Below are positions 48,816-60,661 of a DNA stretch of 64,000 nucleotides, piece after piece. A program made the translations under genes and the position numbers. The DNA is from Ricinus communis (lineage: Eukaryota > Streptophyta > Magnoliopsida > Malpighiales > Euphorbiaceae). Position 1 is the stretch's first letter; each line of letters starts with the position of its first letter. The stretch covers positions 12,338,001 through 12,402,000 of the forward strand of contig NC_063257.1 of assembly GCF_019578655.1 (NCBI RefSeq). Reading direction: 5' to 3'. The notes beneath the pieces are model-generated. The model saw only the letters and a list, made by a program, of their open reading frames with translations. It made no database searches and was not told the origin of the DNA.

Positions 48816-51800
48816 TGGTATCAGAGCCTCCCTTTTAAGGGTGGTTATATTTTCTGCCTATTCAGCTGCCTGCAGTTTTTGATTCCTGGTTTGTAGCTGT
48901 CCGGTTCAATCAAACCAGTTCACTTTGGTTAGTCCGGTTCATCCATTTTCTGGTCAATTTGTTTTCCAACTCGGAACGGTTCCTAAGGTTTTTGACCCTT
49001 CTGAATCCTTTTTTGAGGTCTGTCTTGTCAAAATCAAACTTTCTATCTCCGTCGTCTTCATCGGATACACCAACAACCTCGTCAGACTATTCAGTTACAT
49101 TTCATAGTTACAGATTGTATGGGATCAATTGGCAGTTTGTGATCCTGTTTGGCCCGATATAGCTTCTGCAGCAATTTATGATGCTCTTCGTGATCGTCAA
49201 CGTGTATGGCATTTTCTTATGACTCTTCGTATTGAGTTTGAGTCTGTTTCTATCTCTCTACTACATCGGAGTCCACTACCAAAACTTGATATAATCATTC
49301 GAGAGGTACTTTTTGAAGAAACTCGAATTAATACCATTCGTGCTAAACAATCTATCCTTTCCACAGATACTATTCTTGCTGTCTCATCATCTAAAAAGGG
49401 ATCTTGCAAATACTGCAAATTATCCGAGCATCATATTTCTGCTTGTCCAAAACTTGATGCCAAACATAAGAATTATGGTCAAGGGACTTCAGTTAAATCT
49501 CACACCTCCAGGTCATTTCATACTTTTGTCACTACTGCTGCAACCGAGGGTTCTTTTTCTAAGGATATTTCTCCTCGTTACTCTTTAAAGGAGATACAAG
49601 GTCTGCTTCAACAATTTCAGCCTAACTTTGGTATTTCAACTTCTCATTTCTTGTCTATTACTCCAGGTAAATCATCTTCTTGGTTTTTTTATTTTACTTG
49701 TTGTAATCATATGACCTCTGACTCTACATTGTTCCATATTATTTCTACTCCCTCACATACACCAGTTGTTCACACGGCTAATAATTCTATTTTATAAATT
49801 AAGAATGTCAGAAATATTTCCAATTCTTCTTTATCTCTGGTCAATGCCTTTCATGTTCCAAAATTATCACTTAATCTTATTTCCGTTGGTCAACTATGTG
49901 AAGTTGGTGCTGATGTAACTTTTCGAGTTGTGGTTGTATTGTACAGGATACACAGGCGGGGAAGGTTCTTAGGACAGGGCGTAAAGTTGGACAACTGTTT
50001 GAGCTTGTTCGCTTCAACTGCTATCTAATGTTGTTGCTGTTGTTACCTCTTCCATTTGGCATTCACATCTTGGTCATATTTCCTCCTCTAGATTAGGATC
50101 TTTAATTTCCAATGGATGTTTAGGCTCTATTAAAAATGATCATTTTAATTGTGTCCCATGTCAACTTTCTAAACATCATGCCTTGCCGTTTAATCTTAGT
50201 AATTCTGTTTCTTCTGCACCATTTGATCTTATTCATTCTGATATTTGGGGACCTACTCTTACTGCTACTATGGGTGGTTCTAGATATTTTGTTATATTTG
50301 TTGATGATTACTCTCGTTATACATGGATTTATCTTATGAAAAATCATTTTGAATTGCCTCAAATTTATATCAAGTTTGCTAATATGATTAAAACTCAGTT
50401 TTCTTGTAATATCAAAGTTTTTCGTACAGATAATACTATGGAATACAAAGACACTATCTTTTGTTAATTTTTTGCCAGTTGTGGCATAATTGTACAACGT
50501 TCTTGTCCTGGTACCTCTCAACAGAATGGTCATGCAGAAAGAAAACATCGGCATATTTTAGACATTGTTCGATCTTTTTTGTTGTCATATTCTTGTCCTG
50601 AATCCTTATAGGGAGAAGCATCTCTTACTGTTTTACACTATTAATCGGATTCCTTCTCTTGTTATCAATAATATCTCTCCTTATGAACGTCTTCATGGCC
50701 ATTATCCTGATTATCATAATCTTCGTGTTTTTAGTTGTGCTTATTTTGTCCATCTCCAATCTCATGAATACACCAAATTGGAGTCTCGAGCTAAGTTGTG
50801 TTATTTTTTAGGGTATGGTATTGAACATAAAGGTTATCGACGTTGGGATCCCATTTCTCAACATCTTCACATATCTCGTCGTGTGACTCTTTGGGAACAT
50901 AAATCGTTCTCTTTATTATCCGCCTTCAAAGTTCCATTGTCTCCTTCATTTTTATCTGACCCCACTATTCCTTTATTTCATGATGATTCTTCTACAGGTT
51001 CAGTTAGCTCCAACAATTCTATGGCACCTCCGCTTGCGCTTAATGACCTTCCCTCTATGGATCCTCAGACTCCTTCTACTATTCAATCTTCCAACGAGTC
51101 CACACTTTATCGTTCTAACCGTGTAAGTCAACCAAATGTCATTCTTCGTGATTATCATTGTTATTCTGCTCTTGTTTCTCTATATGAGCCTCGCACTTAC
51201 AAGGAGGCTAGTACTAACCCTTTATGGCAGCAAGCAATGGCAGAAGAACTCAAGGCACTTACTTCCTCTCATACGTGGGACATGGTTGATTTACCCTCAA
51301 ACAAGTCTAGGGTTGGTTGTAAATGGGTCTACAAAATAAAGACCAAGGTTGATGGGTCAGTAGAATGATACAAAGCTTGGCTTGTGGCAAAAGGTTTTAC
51401 TCCGGAATATGGGATAGATTATGAAGAAACGTTTGCCCTTGTAGCTCTTATTACTTCTGTTCGTACTCTTGTAGCCATTGCAGTCATGAAGTGTTGGACT
51501 TTATTTCAAATGGATGTCCAAAATGCCTTCTTGAATGGAGATCTTACTGCGGAAGTATACATGCAACCTTCTCCCGGCTATGATCATCCACCAAACAAAG
51601 TATGTATTCTTCGCAAGACCTTGTATGGACTGAAACAGGCTCCTCGTGCTTGGTTTACGAAATTTAATTCCACCATTTGTCGATATGGTTTTCAATCTTG
51701 TCCTCATGATCATGCCTTATTTCTTCGCACAACTAAGCATGGTACTATACTGTTGCTCCTATATGTTGATGACATGATTATTACTGGTGATGATACACAG

Positions 51801-52444
51801 GGTATTCAAGATCTCAAGAACTTTCTCAGTCGTCAATTTGAAATGAAAGACCTTAGTTGCTTGAGCTATTTTTTAGATATTGAGGTTACTTCTGATTCTA
51901 CTGGTTATTATCTATCTCAAGCTAAGTATGCTACAAATCTTATATCTCGTGCTGGACTTACTGATGATAAGATTGCCAACACTCCTATTGAGGCTAATGC
52001 TCATTTCTCTGCTTTAGATGGCTTTACTCTTCCCGATTGTACTTTGTACCGCCAACTTGTTGGCAGTCTTATTTATCTTACTGTCACTCGGCCTGATATT
52101 TCTTATACTGTCCATGTTGTTAGTCAGTTCATGGCAGCTCCTCGTACCACACATTATGCAACAGTTATTCGTATACTCTACTACATTAAAGGGACTCTAT
52201 TTCATGGACTTCATTATTCCAGTTCATCCTCTCTTCAATTGCAAGGGTATTCAGATGCTGATTGGGCAGGTGATCCCACTAATTGACGATCTACTACTGG
52301 CTATTGTTTCTTCCTTGGCGATTCACTAATTTCTTAGTGTTGTAAGAAGCAAATTGTTATCTCTCGCTCTAGTACTGAAGTAGAGTATCGAGCCCTTGCA
52401 GATACGACTTCCGAGCTTCTATGGCTCTGTTGGTTACTTCAGAG

Positions 52445-52994
52445 TAAACCTATTCATGGGCCGGGCCTAGGCGGGCTCAGGCCGGGCCTGACCGGGCTTG
52501 ACTTTATTTTGAACAAGCCCGAGCCCGCCCAAGCCCGAGAATTTTTTAATATCTCTCAGCCCAAGCCCGAGCCTGAAATTTTTTAAAAAGCCCAGCCCGG
52601 CCCGACCAATGGTTAAACCTGTAAATACGGATCGGGTCTGGGCGGGTTCGGGTCGGGCTTGAGTTTAGTTTTATTTAAATATATTACTAATAACAATAAA
52701 ATTATAAATAGAAATAATAGGTAGCTAAGTGGTATGTAACACTTAATTATAAGTTGAAGGTCACAGGTTCGAATGCTAGGTATGATATTTTTTTTTTCTA
52801 ACTAAACTAAACATCGGGCCAGGCCGGGCCGAGCTTGGATTTTTATGGAAATCCCAAGCCCGGACCGAAAAGTTCGGGCTTTTTATGGGTTCGGGCCGGG
52901 CTGGGCTTGTACACAAAAATTGTTGTCCAAGCCTGACCCGAAGAGTGCGGGCCTGGGCGGGCCGGGCAGGTACCCAGGCCCATGAACAGGTCTA
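52445..52994. mobile_element. hAT-type MITE inside Copia element 2
   Basis: A 550-bp insertion flanked by a perfect 8-bp duplication CTTCAGAG (52437-52444 and 52995-53002). Its ends are TAAACCTATTCATGGGCC and, inverted, TAGACCTGTTCATGGGCC, 16 of 18 matching, the length and style of hAT termini. GC-rich repeats of GGGCCGGGC and its complement line both arms. Removing it restores the frame LLQS-MGISS of the RNase H. A tRNA-like unit lies inside (52719-52800). Confidence 0.9.
52719..52800 (+). repeat. tRNA-like (SINE-type) unit inside the hAT MITE
   Basis: GTAGCTAAGTGGTA (52721-52734) fits a pol III A box. GGTTCGAATGC (52766-52776) fits a B box about 30 bp on. A T-rich run follows at 52787-52797. 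It may be a short SINE or a captured tRNA fragment. No own duplication was resolved. Confidence 0.55.
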
Positions 52995-53286
52995 CTTCAG
53001 AGTATGGGAATTTCTTCTCCATCTGCTACTCCTTTGCACTGTGATAATCGAAGTGCTATACAGATTGCCCATAATGATGTATTTCATGAACGGACAAAGC
53101 ACATCAAGATTGATTGCCGCTTTGTTCGTCATCATATTCAAAATTACACAATTGAGCTTGTTCCCATGTCCTCTCAAAATCAGACTACTGACATATTCAC
53201 TAAGGCGCATTCTGCTCCTCGGTTTTGCAATCTTATTTCCAAACTCAAGCTTTTTTATTCTCATCCATCTTAAGTTTGAGGGGGGA

Positions 53287-53490
53287 TGATGATATGTATA
53301 TTCTAGTATATTCTCATATATACTAGTATATTTTCCTATTGCTTAATTAGGCACTATTCTCCTATTGCCTAATTAGGCACTAATTTAATTTTCCTATTTT
53401 AGTTAAAGATGTGTATATAAATAGACACTAGCACTCTCACTGTAAAATACAATTTAGAATACAAGTTCAATCTTATTATTCTCTTCTACA
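53287..53490 (+). repeat. 3' LTR of Copia element 2
   Basis: 204 bp, 22 bp shorter than the 5' LTR. One of the CCTAATTAGGCACTAATTAG copies is missing. Confidence 0.9.
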
Positions 53491-54003
53491 AAGATAATTT
53501 CAGATTTTTCTTTTCTATTCAGATACATAATTTCTATTTTTATTTCAGGTTAAAGTTATCTAAAATGTTTAAAGCTATTTTTATATAGCACATGAATAAA
53601 AGTATTTTTAAAACTAACACCAAATATCACATCAGTGTTTATATAAGATATATATCTTAAGAATATATTCCTTATTAAATATCACATTAATGTCTATAAA
53701 AGAGACTCGTGTAACATTTGACATGAAATATATAACTAGAAAATTCTAGTTCGAAAATCATATATATTAGCAAAAATAAGTCTAAATTTATAAATAAACT
53801 TGGTTTGAAACAAAAATTAAAGTTCTATTACTAAAAGAAAACTAAAATTACAGTATCATTTTGAAACAAAGACCAAAATTACGTGACTAATGATGCGATT
53901 ACCTATAATTGTTATTTTATTGCTTCCTATGCAATAATCTTCTCTTTCAAAAGCCATTTACAAGATTCTCCTCTCCCCCTTTAACTTTTAGTTACTGTCA
54001 CTC
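53491..54003. other. Spacer before the ankyrin pseudogene
   Basis: Holds the right arm of the interrupted inverted-repeat element (to 53919) and then presumably the old promoter of the pseudogene. Confidence 0.4.
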
Positions 54004-55779
54004 ATGATGTGTTCTACCATGGAAGAAGTCGATTCCAAACAGAGAATGAATGGAGCATTGTACCGTGCTCTAATGGCAGGTGACAGGAAGAAGGTGGCAG
54101 AACTGTTTCAAATGCTGCTGCATTTCAGCCTGGAGGATGAAGCTTAAGAGGGAGAAGGAAAACTTCAGAATAGCTGGTGACCTTGCCAAGTTCTTAGTTG
54201 AAAGAGATACATCATGGGAGATTTCTTATTCTGCTGCAGATAGGAGCAAGCCTAAGTCGACTAGTAGCAGTCAAGGGCAAATAGAAGACCTTGGAGAAAC
54301 TCCTTTGGTTTTAGCCACAAATTCAGGCTGCGTGGAGACTATGGAAGAGATACTCAATATATATCCTGAGGCAGTTGAGCATGATGATGATGAAGGGCGA
54401 AATATATTGCATGTAGCAATCAAATACCTGCAGTTAAAGATTTCTGAGAGCTTATGACTCAACTGAGAAGTGCCCATGAAGAGACTGGTTAGAAAAATTG
54501 ACAACAATGGGAACACTATGTTGCATACTGTCGGATTGAAAAACAGGAATTTCGTAGCTGAAAAGGTGGGAGGACCTGCATTGCTATTGCAACAGGAGTT
54601 GCAATTGTTTGAGGTGACATTTTTGGACCTTTATGCCTAATCATGCTCTCATCTATCACACTTAATAAATATTATTATCATCGTATTTCATTTTTTTTAA
54701 AAAAAATTATCTATTTTATGAGTGTTATTTATATTTATATACTAATATGATATGATAGATGAATGATAAATTTCACTTAATTTAAATAATTAAATATTTA
54801 TCAATTTTTCAATGTCAAATTATCAAATATTTATATATATAAATGATTGTTGAGAGATAGACTTGAAAGATTCCACCCCAAAGTATTCATTGATATAATT
54901 TTTTTTATATATATTAAAATCAAAGTCTCACGATTGCTAAGAAATTTAAAAAAATAATAATAAAATTAAAGGATATATAATTATGGAGTGAACTAAATCA
55001 AATTAGCTTAGACTATTTTAATTGGAAATGAGCCCATTTATAAGTCTAATTTTAATTAATAAATCTCATTTCATTTGAACTAATTTCAATTTAATTTGCA
55101 CCAACAATCTTTTAAATTAAAGGACAATTTAAAAATTCAACAATACATGAAGGGTGCAGAGGGTGAAAGAGATCATAACTCCACCTCATTTCGTGTATCA
55201 CCAAAACAATGTGAAGCTGGCTGCGGATGAGTTTTACAACACTGTAAATTCTGAGCTTCGAAGCTCAGCAAAGAATGGCTGACGGGCACAGCAGAAGGAT
55301 GTGCAATTTGTCGCAGTTCTGACAGCCACAGTTGCATTTTGCTTCAGCTTACACTGTACCTGGCGGTAATAAGAGCAGTGGCTTTGTCCTCTCTTTAACC
55401 TTTGCCTTGACAGCAGTTGTTACATTTCTCTCAATCCTCTCTTCCCCATTCAGATTTACAGACTTCAAGCACTCACTTCCTAAGAAACTGATGCTGGGGT
55501 TCACCTTTTTGTTCCTATCAGTGGCAATGACAATGATGGAGGAACAATCTTCATGATGATACATAGTAAAGAAAGCTGGACTAAAATCACTCTGTACGCA
55601 CTTTCCTTCATACCAGTTGGCATCTTTGCCTGTCTTTATTTTCCCATTTATTCATTGTTGTCAAAAATTTTACAAGCAATTCCTTTCAGCAGTTGTGATT
55701 CAGCCTGGCGCCTCTCAGAAGATCTCCAACATGGTTGTACCATCATCAACAACTTCTAGTTTACGGGTCTCTGAGAGCT

Positions 55780-55916
55780 TGTTGAGAAGAATTCTATTTC
55801 CCCTCACTCCTAGTGAAACCAAAACAACAAATATATATGACCACACTTCTACTCTACTACAACATATACATATCAAACAGTATACCTATACACAGTACAG
55901 TATGTATCTCATAACA
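55780..55916 (-). repeat. 3' LTR of Copia element 3
   Basis: 137 bp. It begins TGTTATGAGATAC on the minus strand next to the polypurine tract and ends TTCTCAACA. Confidence 0.93.
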
Positions 55917-55922
55917 CCCCCC

Positions 55923-56585
55923 TCAAGTTGGCGCGTGCAAATCTCGGACGCCCAACTTAGCCAACAAAAATTCAAACTGTGACTTTCCCAAGGCTTTCGT
56001 GAATATGTCCGCTAACTGAACCTTCGTAGAAACATACGATGGATCAATCAAGCCCTCTAAAATTGCATCTCTAACAAAGTGACAATCGGCTTCTATGTGT
56101 TTACTGCGCTCATGAAAAACTGGATTGTGAGCAATATACAAAGCCGACTGACTGTCACAATAGAGTCCCATTCCCTTCTTATGCTGCACTCCTAAATCTC
56201 CTAGCAGTTGCATTAACCATTTTAATTCACACGTAATAGACGCCATTGAATGATATTCCGCCTCTGCCGATGATCGAGACACAGTATATTGCTTCTTGGT
56301 TTTCCAGGAGATTGGTGAATGACCGAGCAACACAAACAATCCACTCAGCAATCTGCGGGACACCGGGCAACTAGCCCAATCAGAGTCACACCATCCTTCC
56401 AAACTCAGCTCACTATCTGCCCTTAGTAACATACCTTGCCCCGGGTTCTTCTTCAAATAACGGACAACTCTCAAAGAAGCTTCCCAATGTTCTTCCCGTG
56501 GATCCTGCAGAAACTGAGACAGAATGTGTACAGAGTACGCTAAATCCGGCCTAGTCATGCCGAGATAAATAAGTTGACCCACCAA
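55923..56585 (-). pseudogene. RNase H end of Copia element 3 pol
   Basis: 220 open codons. GQLIYLGMTRPDLAYSVHIL ends the RT-connection part. GWCDSDWASCPVSRR, SRSSAEAEYHSMA, YCDSQSALYIAHNPVFHERS and KHIEADCHFVRD are RNase H motifs of Copia elements. The D-E-D residues are present in these motifs. It ends at the element's natural stop after GVRDLHAPT, beside the polypurine tract. A stop separates it from the RT piece at 56595-56882. Confidence 0.85.
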
Positions 56586-56594
56586 CCGCCTGTA

Positions 56595-57950
56595 TCACTC
56601 TGCATTTCCGAGCAGTTTCCCACTAGCTAAAGACAATCTGTGATTAGATTCCATAGGAAATTCTGCTGGCTTTGACCCCAACAGACCCGACTCAGATATA
56701 ATATCCAATGCATACTTCCATTGACACATGAAAATACCTTCCTTATTCCGTGCTACCTCTAACCCCATAAAATATCTCAAAGGTCCCAAATCCTTCATTT
56801 TAAAGCACTTCCCAAGATAATCCTTGAACACTGCTAATGCCACTTTATCATTTCCTGCAATTATTATATCATCCATATACACAAGAACATTGATCTAGAA
56901 TTTACCCTTAGTCATCGTAAACAAAGAGTAATCTGAATAAGACTGTTTAAAGCCATAACTCTTTAGAGCTAATGCTAGTTTAGCAAACCAACATCTAGGC
57001 GCCTGTTTTAATCCATACAACAACTTCTTCATTCTACACACCACATTCTTGTTGTCACTTTTTTCAAATCCTGGAGGTATCCTCATGTAAACTTCCTCTT
57101 TTAGATCACCGTGTAGAAAGGCGTTGTGAACATCCATCTGATGTACTTCCCAATTCTTGATTGCTGCAACTGCCAGATATGTCCGTACAGTCACCATTTT
57201 GGCCACAGGGGCAAAAGTCTCGGTATAGTCAATACCCTCTACCTGATGGTTTCCGAAAACCACAAGCCTTGCCTTTAATCTTACTAAATTTCCGTTTGCA
57301 TCTCGTTTCTCCGTATATATCCATTCACTACCTAGAGCTTTCTTCCCATGAGGTAACTCTTGTAGCACCCATGTTTCTTGATCTTCTAATGCTCTAATTT
57401 CCTCTGCCATAGCTTGTCTCCAACCTTCATGTTTCACTGCTTCTCTAAATGTTTTAGGTGGTATGCCTGCACTCACAGCTGCTACAAATTTTTTATAATT
57501 ATTTGAAAACCGTTCACAAGATACATAATGTGAAATAGGATAAGGAGTTCCTGAGGTAGTCGACGAAGGGAGCGATCGTTCAGACGGACTTTTCCTTTTC
57601 ACAATTATATGTGTAACGAAACCTTGGTAGCGAGAATTTGGAATCTTAACTCGCTTCCCTTTTCCCATATCTGCCTCTATACTAAATTCATATGTACATA
57701 CCGCCACCGCCTCAAGACCAGTACTGTCACTGCCAGAATCCGGTAGTACACTAACCTCATCTGCATTGCCTCCCGTTACACCACCTCCTGCTGTTCCCAT
57801 CTCCACACTGCTGCCAACAGGGTCATCATGAACTGCCCTACCAATACTCACGTTATCCTCACAGTCCACTGCTTCATCAAGCTCATCATATTGCAAGCTC
57901 GCATCACTTCCTATAGTATGAGAATCCTGGTCCACATTACTGCCGGCCAA
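56595..57950 (-). pseudogene. Reverse transcriptase of Copia element 3
   Basis: Two pieces. 56895-57950 holds an acidic linker, then [40 protein letters not shown] and [24 protein letters not shown] follows at 56895. 56595-56882 then holds YMDDIIIAGND, the catalytic YxDD box in its YMDD form, and CFKMKDLGPLRYFMGLEVAR. Only single stops interrupt the domain. Established Copia RT motifs are all recognisable. Confidence 0.88.
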
Positions 57951-58021
57951 AGGAAAGACATGTTCATAGAAATCAACATCACGTGAAATAAGTAACTCTA
58001 TTTTTCTAAATCATACAACAA

Positions 58022-59170
58022 TCATCCCTTTTTAGCAAACGAGTAACCTAGAAAGATGCATCTACGACTCCTACTCTCAAATTTGTCCCCTTTCAATTTT
58101 TGGTTATGAGCATAACACAAGCATCCCATCACTCGCATTACACTTAAATCAGGTTTCTTCCCAAACAAACATTCATAACGAGTTTTAAAATCCAATACAC
58201 TGGAAGGCGTACGATTAATTAAATGACATGCCGCCATCACACATTCCCCCTAAAATTTCATCGGCAAGTGTCCTTGGAAACGTAAAGCGCATGCTACACT
58301 CAAGATATGTTTATGTTTACGTTCTACCCAGCCATTCTGTTGTGGGGTACCCACACATGACGTCTTAAAAATCATGCCATTCTTCACAAAGTAATTTGTT
58401 AAACAGTTAAACTCTATTCCATTATCACTACGATTTCGTTTGATTTTCCGATCAAACTGTCATTCTACCAAGGCCACAAAATTCATAAATGATAATTCAA
58501 CTTCTAATTTATTAAACAACAAATAAACACAAACTGCTCTCAAACAGTCATAAACAATAGTAAAAAAATAATATGCCCCACAAGTGGACGGAGTTTTATA
58601 TGGTCCCCACAAATCACAATGTACGAGTTCAAAAATTCTACCAGCTCTACTGTTACTAATTGAAAAACTCTTTCTAGGCTATTTTGCACGATAACAGACA
58701 TCATAACCATCTTTATTCAACCTACTAGATAGACTCACATTAGGAACCTTTTTAAGCACAATCTCTGATGGATGTCCCAACCGCTGGTGCCACAACTCCA
58801 TTGAGCTTCCACAACAAAGAGCTAGAGTCTGAGCTTGAGGCACACCCCAAAAAAAGAAAAGTCCATCTTCGTGTTCACCCACTCCAATCAACCGCCTCGA
58901 GGTTCGGTCCTGTATAACGCATAATGTGTTAGTTATTTGAACAGTACAATTCTTTTGATCTAGCAATTGTGTAACAGAAATTACATCACAATCAAATTTG
59001 GGAACAAACAACACATTGTCAATTTTGAGAATCCCTGGCAACACCACACTCCCTTCATGAGTAGTTTGTGAACTACTACCATCTGGCAAGCTTACAGGGC
59101 AGCAGCTAATTTTCCGCACATCGATCATCCAATCTAATCTCCCTGTTACATGGTGCATTGTCCCCGTATC
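58022..59170 (-). pseudogene. Protease and integrase of Copia element 3
   Basis: The protease site FDTGTMHHVTG lies at 59140-59172, with D-T-G kept. The GAG-pre-integrase region ELWHQRLGHPSEIVLKK (58679-59158) has H..H and continues to CYRAK, where a stop replaces the next codon and the second Cys of the HHCC finger lies out of frame. Integrase core relics DLWGPYKTP and SDNGIEFN lie at 58430-58640 with stops. 58022-58240 holds HLINRTPSSVLDFKTRYE and GCLCYAHNQKLKGDKFESRS, the usual C-terminal integrase region. Confidence 0.82.
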
Positions 59171-59515
59171 AAAAATCCAAGAATACTCACCAGAGAGTCG
59201 ATCCTTAGGTGTCAGCAGATTGAGAAGATCAAGAATGTTTTGCCATTATTCCAGAGTTATGTTTGACAATCCAGCCTACTCTACGGTGCTAGACAGGTGT
59301 CCCTAGGTCTGTTGCGGTTGTGTCGAGGTGCTAGCAGTGGCTTTGTTTGCCCTGGCAACCATGCCTCCTCGCCCTCTCCCCACCATGACATCACGTCCTC
59401 CTCTGCCACCACGACCAAGCCCACGACCACCACGAGGGCGATCCCCCCACCAATCCGGAAATCCATGAATTTGAAAACACGTGCTTTTATCATGTCTATC
59501 ACGATTGCAATTAGC

Positions 59516-60331
59516 CTAAAATTTTTCGGAATGAGTAGTAAGTTTTGGTTTACCTCTGGGGTCAGATTGAACCCTAAAAGCCATGACCGTCTCACGATCG
59601 TCCTTATGACCACCACGCAGACGTTCTTCTTGAGCCACAATTTGGTACGCACGGTCCACGGAAGGCAGAGGATCATGATTCAAAATTTGAGACCGTACTG
59701 AAGCATATGTACCATCTAAACCAACAAGGAACCACTGAAGCTGATCCTCCCGCAAGAGGGTCTGGTATTGAGTGGCCAGACGACACCTGCAGTCGCCACA
59801 AGTGCACCCACTACACATACACCGGGGCAATACCACATACAGCAACAACTCGTCAAAGATTTTACTCAGCCGCCCAAAATACGAAGCCACCGATTCTGTT
59901 TTGCCTTGCTTGCACTCAGCCAGAGACGTCTTCAATTGACAAATACAGGTGCCATTAACGACATAAAATTGCCTCTCTAAAGTAACCCACAACTCACGAG
60001 CATCTTCATAGAATGAAAGCGTCGTCCGAATCGAAGGCTCGATCGTGTTCATAAGCCAAGCCACCAGCATCGAGTGCACAGTATACCAGTCATCCAGTTT
60101 GACATCGTGTTCCGCTGGCTTTTCGACGCTGCCATCCAAGAACCCAAACTTGTGCTTCACTCGTAAAGCTGTGCGTACAGCCCTTGCCCATTCGTCGTAG
60201 TTGTATCCATTCAATTGAATCGAAGTAATGAGATTACCAAGATTATCCGAGGATCCTAAGAAGAAGACATCGATCTTCCTATCACTGCCAATGGCACGAC
60301 TAGAGGACGATTTTTCGCTGCCGTCAGCCAT
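59516..60331 (-). CDS. Gag protein of Copia element 3 (open)
   Basis: 271 codons from ATG at 60331 to TAG at 59516. Residues 30-170 form the gag domain (LNGYNYDEWARAVRTALRVK, ELWVTLERQFYVVNG, CQLKTSLAECKQGKTESVAS). CMCSGCTCGDCRC near residue 180 is the cysteine cluster common in plant Copia gag, followed by LQWFLVGLDGTYASVRSQIL. Gag packages the element's RNA in virus-like particles. The stop falls where the zinc knuckle should begin: the next in-frame residues are NCNRDRHDKSTC. In an active relative gag and pol would be one frame. Confidence 0.85.
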   Translation of the reverse strand: MADGSEKSSSSRAIGSDRKIDVFFLGSSDNLGNLITSIQLNGYNYDEWARAVRTALRVKHKFGFLDGSVEKPAEHDVKLDDWYTVHSMLVAWLMNTIEPSIRTTLSFYEDARELWVTLERQFYVVNGTCICQLKTSLAECKQGKTESVASYFGRLSKIFDELLLYVVLPRCMCSGCTCGDCRCRLATQYQTLLREDQLQWFLVGLDGTYASVRSQILNHDPLPSVDRAYQIVAQEERLRGGHKDDRETVMAFRVQSDPRGKPKLTTHSEKF

Positions 60332-60513
60332 GTCCCCAAAATCGCAGAAAAGAAAGAGGAAAAAAACTTAGGGTTTGGAGAGAGCTACGCGTCTCGAAAA
60401 AAATATTTTCTTGGACCCCGAAATAAACTGTATTTCCTTTGGATCGATCCTTTGACCTGTGGATTAAGCATCCACCATGCTTCTGTTGCGCCGCTCACCT
60501 AGCTCTGATACCA

Positions 60514-60661
60514 TGTTGAGAAGAATTCTATTTCCCCTCACTCCCAATAAAACCATAACAACAAATATATATGACCACACTTCTACCCTACTACACCGTA
60601 TACATATCAAACAGTATACTTATACAATACCTATACACAGTATAGTATGTATCTCGTAACA
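60514..60661 (-). repeat. 5' LTR of Copia element 3
   Basis: 148 bp. It carries an 11-bp partial duplication (near 60620) absent from the 3' LTR. Confidence 0.93.

Larger units (their letters stand above)
48925..53273 (+). pseudogene. Broken gag-pol polyprotein of Copia element 2
   Basis: Gag starts in one frame (48925-49107) and continues at 49129-49797. A complete CCHC knuckle CKYCKLSEHHISAC lies at 49405-49446. The protease site near 49680 reads WFFYFTCCNHMT, so the catalytic D-S/T-G is gone. Integrase: HSDIWGPTLT at about 50230, later part 50565-51368. RT at 51384-52286 has QMDVQNAFLNGDL and the YVDD box at 51762-51773. RNase H continues to 53273 with CDNRSAIQIAHN and TKHIKIDCRF. Stops break the frame at 49795, about 50464, about 50608, 51366, about 52285 and about 52336. 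Several look like CGA to TGA or TGG to TAG changes. Confidence 0.88.
48590..53490 (+). mobile_element. Ty1/Copia retrotransposon 2, with a nested hAT insertion
   Basis: The 5' LTR is 48590-48815 and the 3' LTR 53287-53490, both starting TGATGATATGTATATTCTAG. A tRNA-Met primer-binding site TGGTATCAGAGCC sits at 48816-48828. A purine tract (GTTTGAGGGGGGA, 53274-53286) precedes the 3' LTR. The flanking 5-bp sequences are AAGGT and AAGAT, one base apart, probably a decayed target duplication. The coding part runs gag, protease, integrase, RT, RNase H with a handful of stops. A 550-bp hAT-type element interrupts RNase H at 52445-52994. It lacks a working frame. Confidence 0.93.
48523..53919. repeat. 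Inverted-repeat element split by Copia element 2
   Basis: The left arm 48523-48586 (TTATAGGATAGATTG, TTAGTCACTTAATTTTGATC, TTTGTTTCAA) is the imperfect reverse complement of 53861-53919 (TTGAAACAAAGACCAAAATT, GTGACTAATGATGC, ACCTATAATT). With the Copia element removed the arms lie about 0.4 kb apart, as in a MITE. The exact ends were not resolved. Confidence 0.6.
55780..60661 (-). mobile_element. Short-LTR Ty1/Copia retrotransposon 3
   Basis: A 4882-bp minus-strand element flanked by a perfect 5-bp duplication GAGCT (55775-55779 and 60662-60666). The LTRs are very short: 5' LTR 60514-60661 (148 bp), 3' LTR 55780-55916 (137 bp). They differ by about nine bases plus an 11-bp insertion. The primer-binding site TGGTATCAGAGCT (minus strand) is at 60501-60513. 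The polypurine tract AACTTGAGGGGG (minus strand) is at 55917-55928. Gag is intact to its first stop and RT and RNase H are long open pieces, so it is the youngest of the three Copia copies, though still broken. Confidence 0.95.

Noticed and set aside
59297..59980. Plus-strand ORFs rich in Thr/Pro/Ser
   Set aside because: Antisense of the gag and glycine-arginine-rich linker of Copia element 3.
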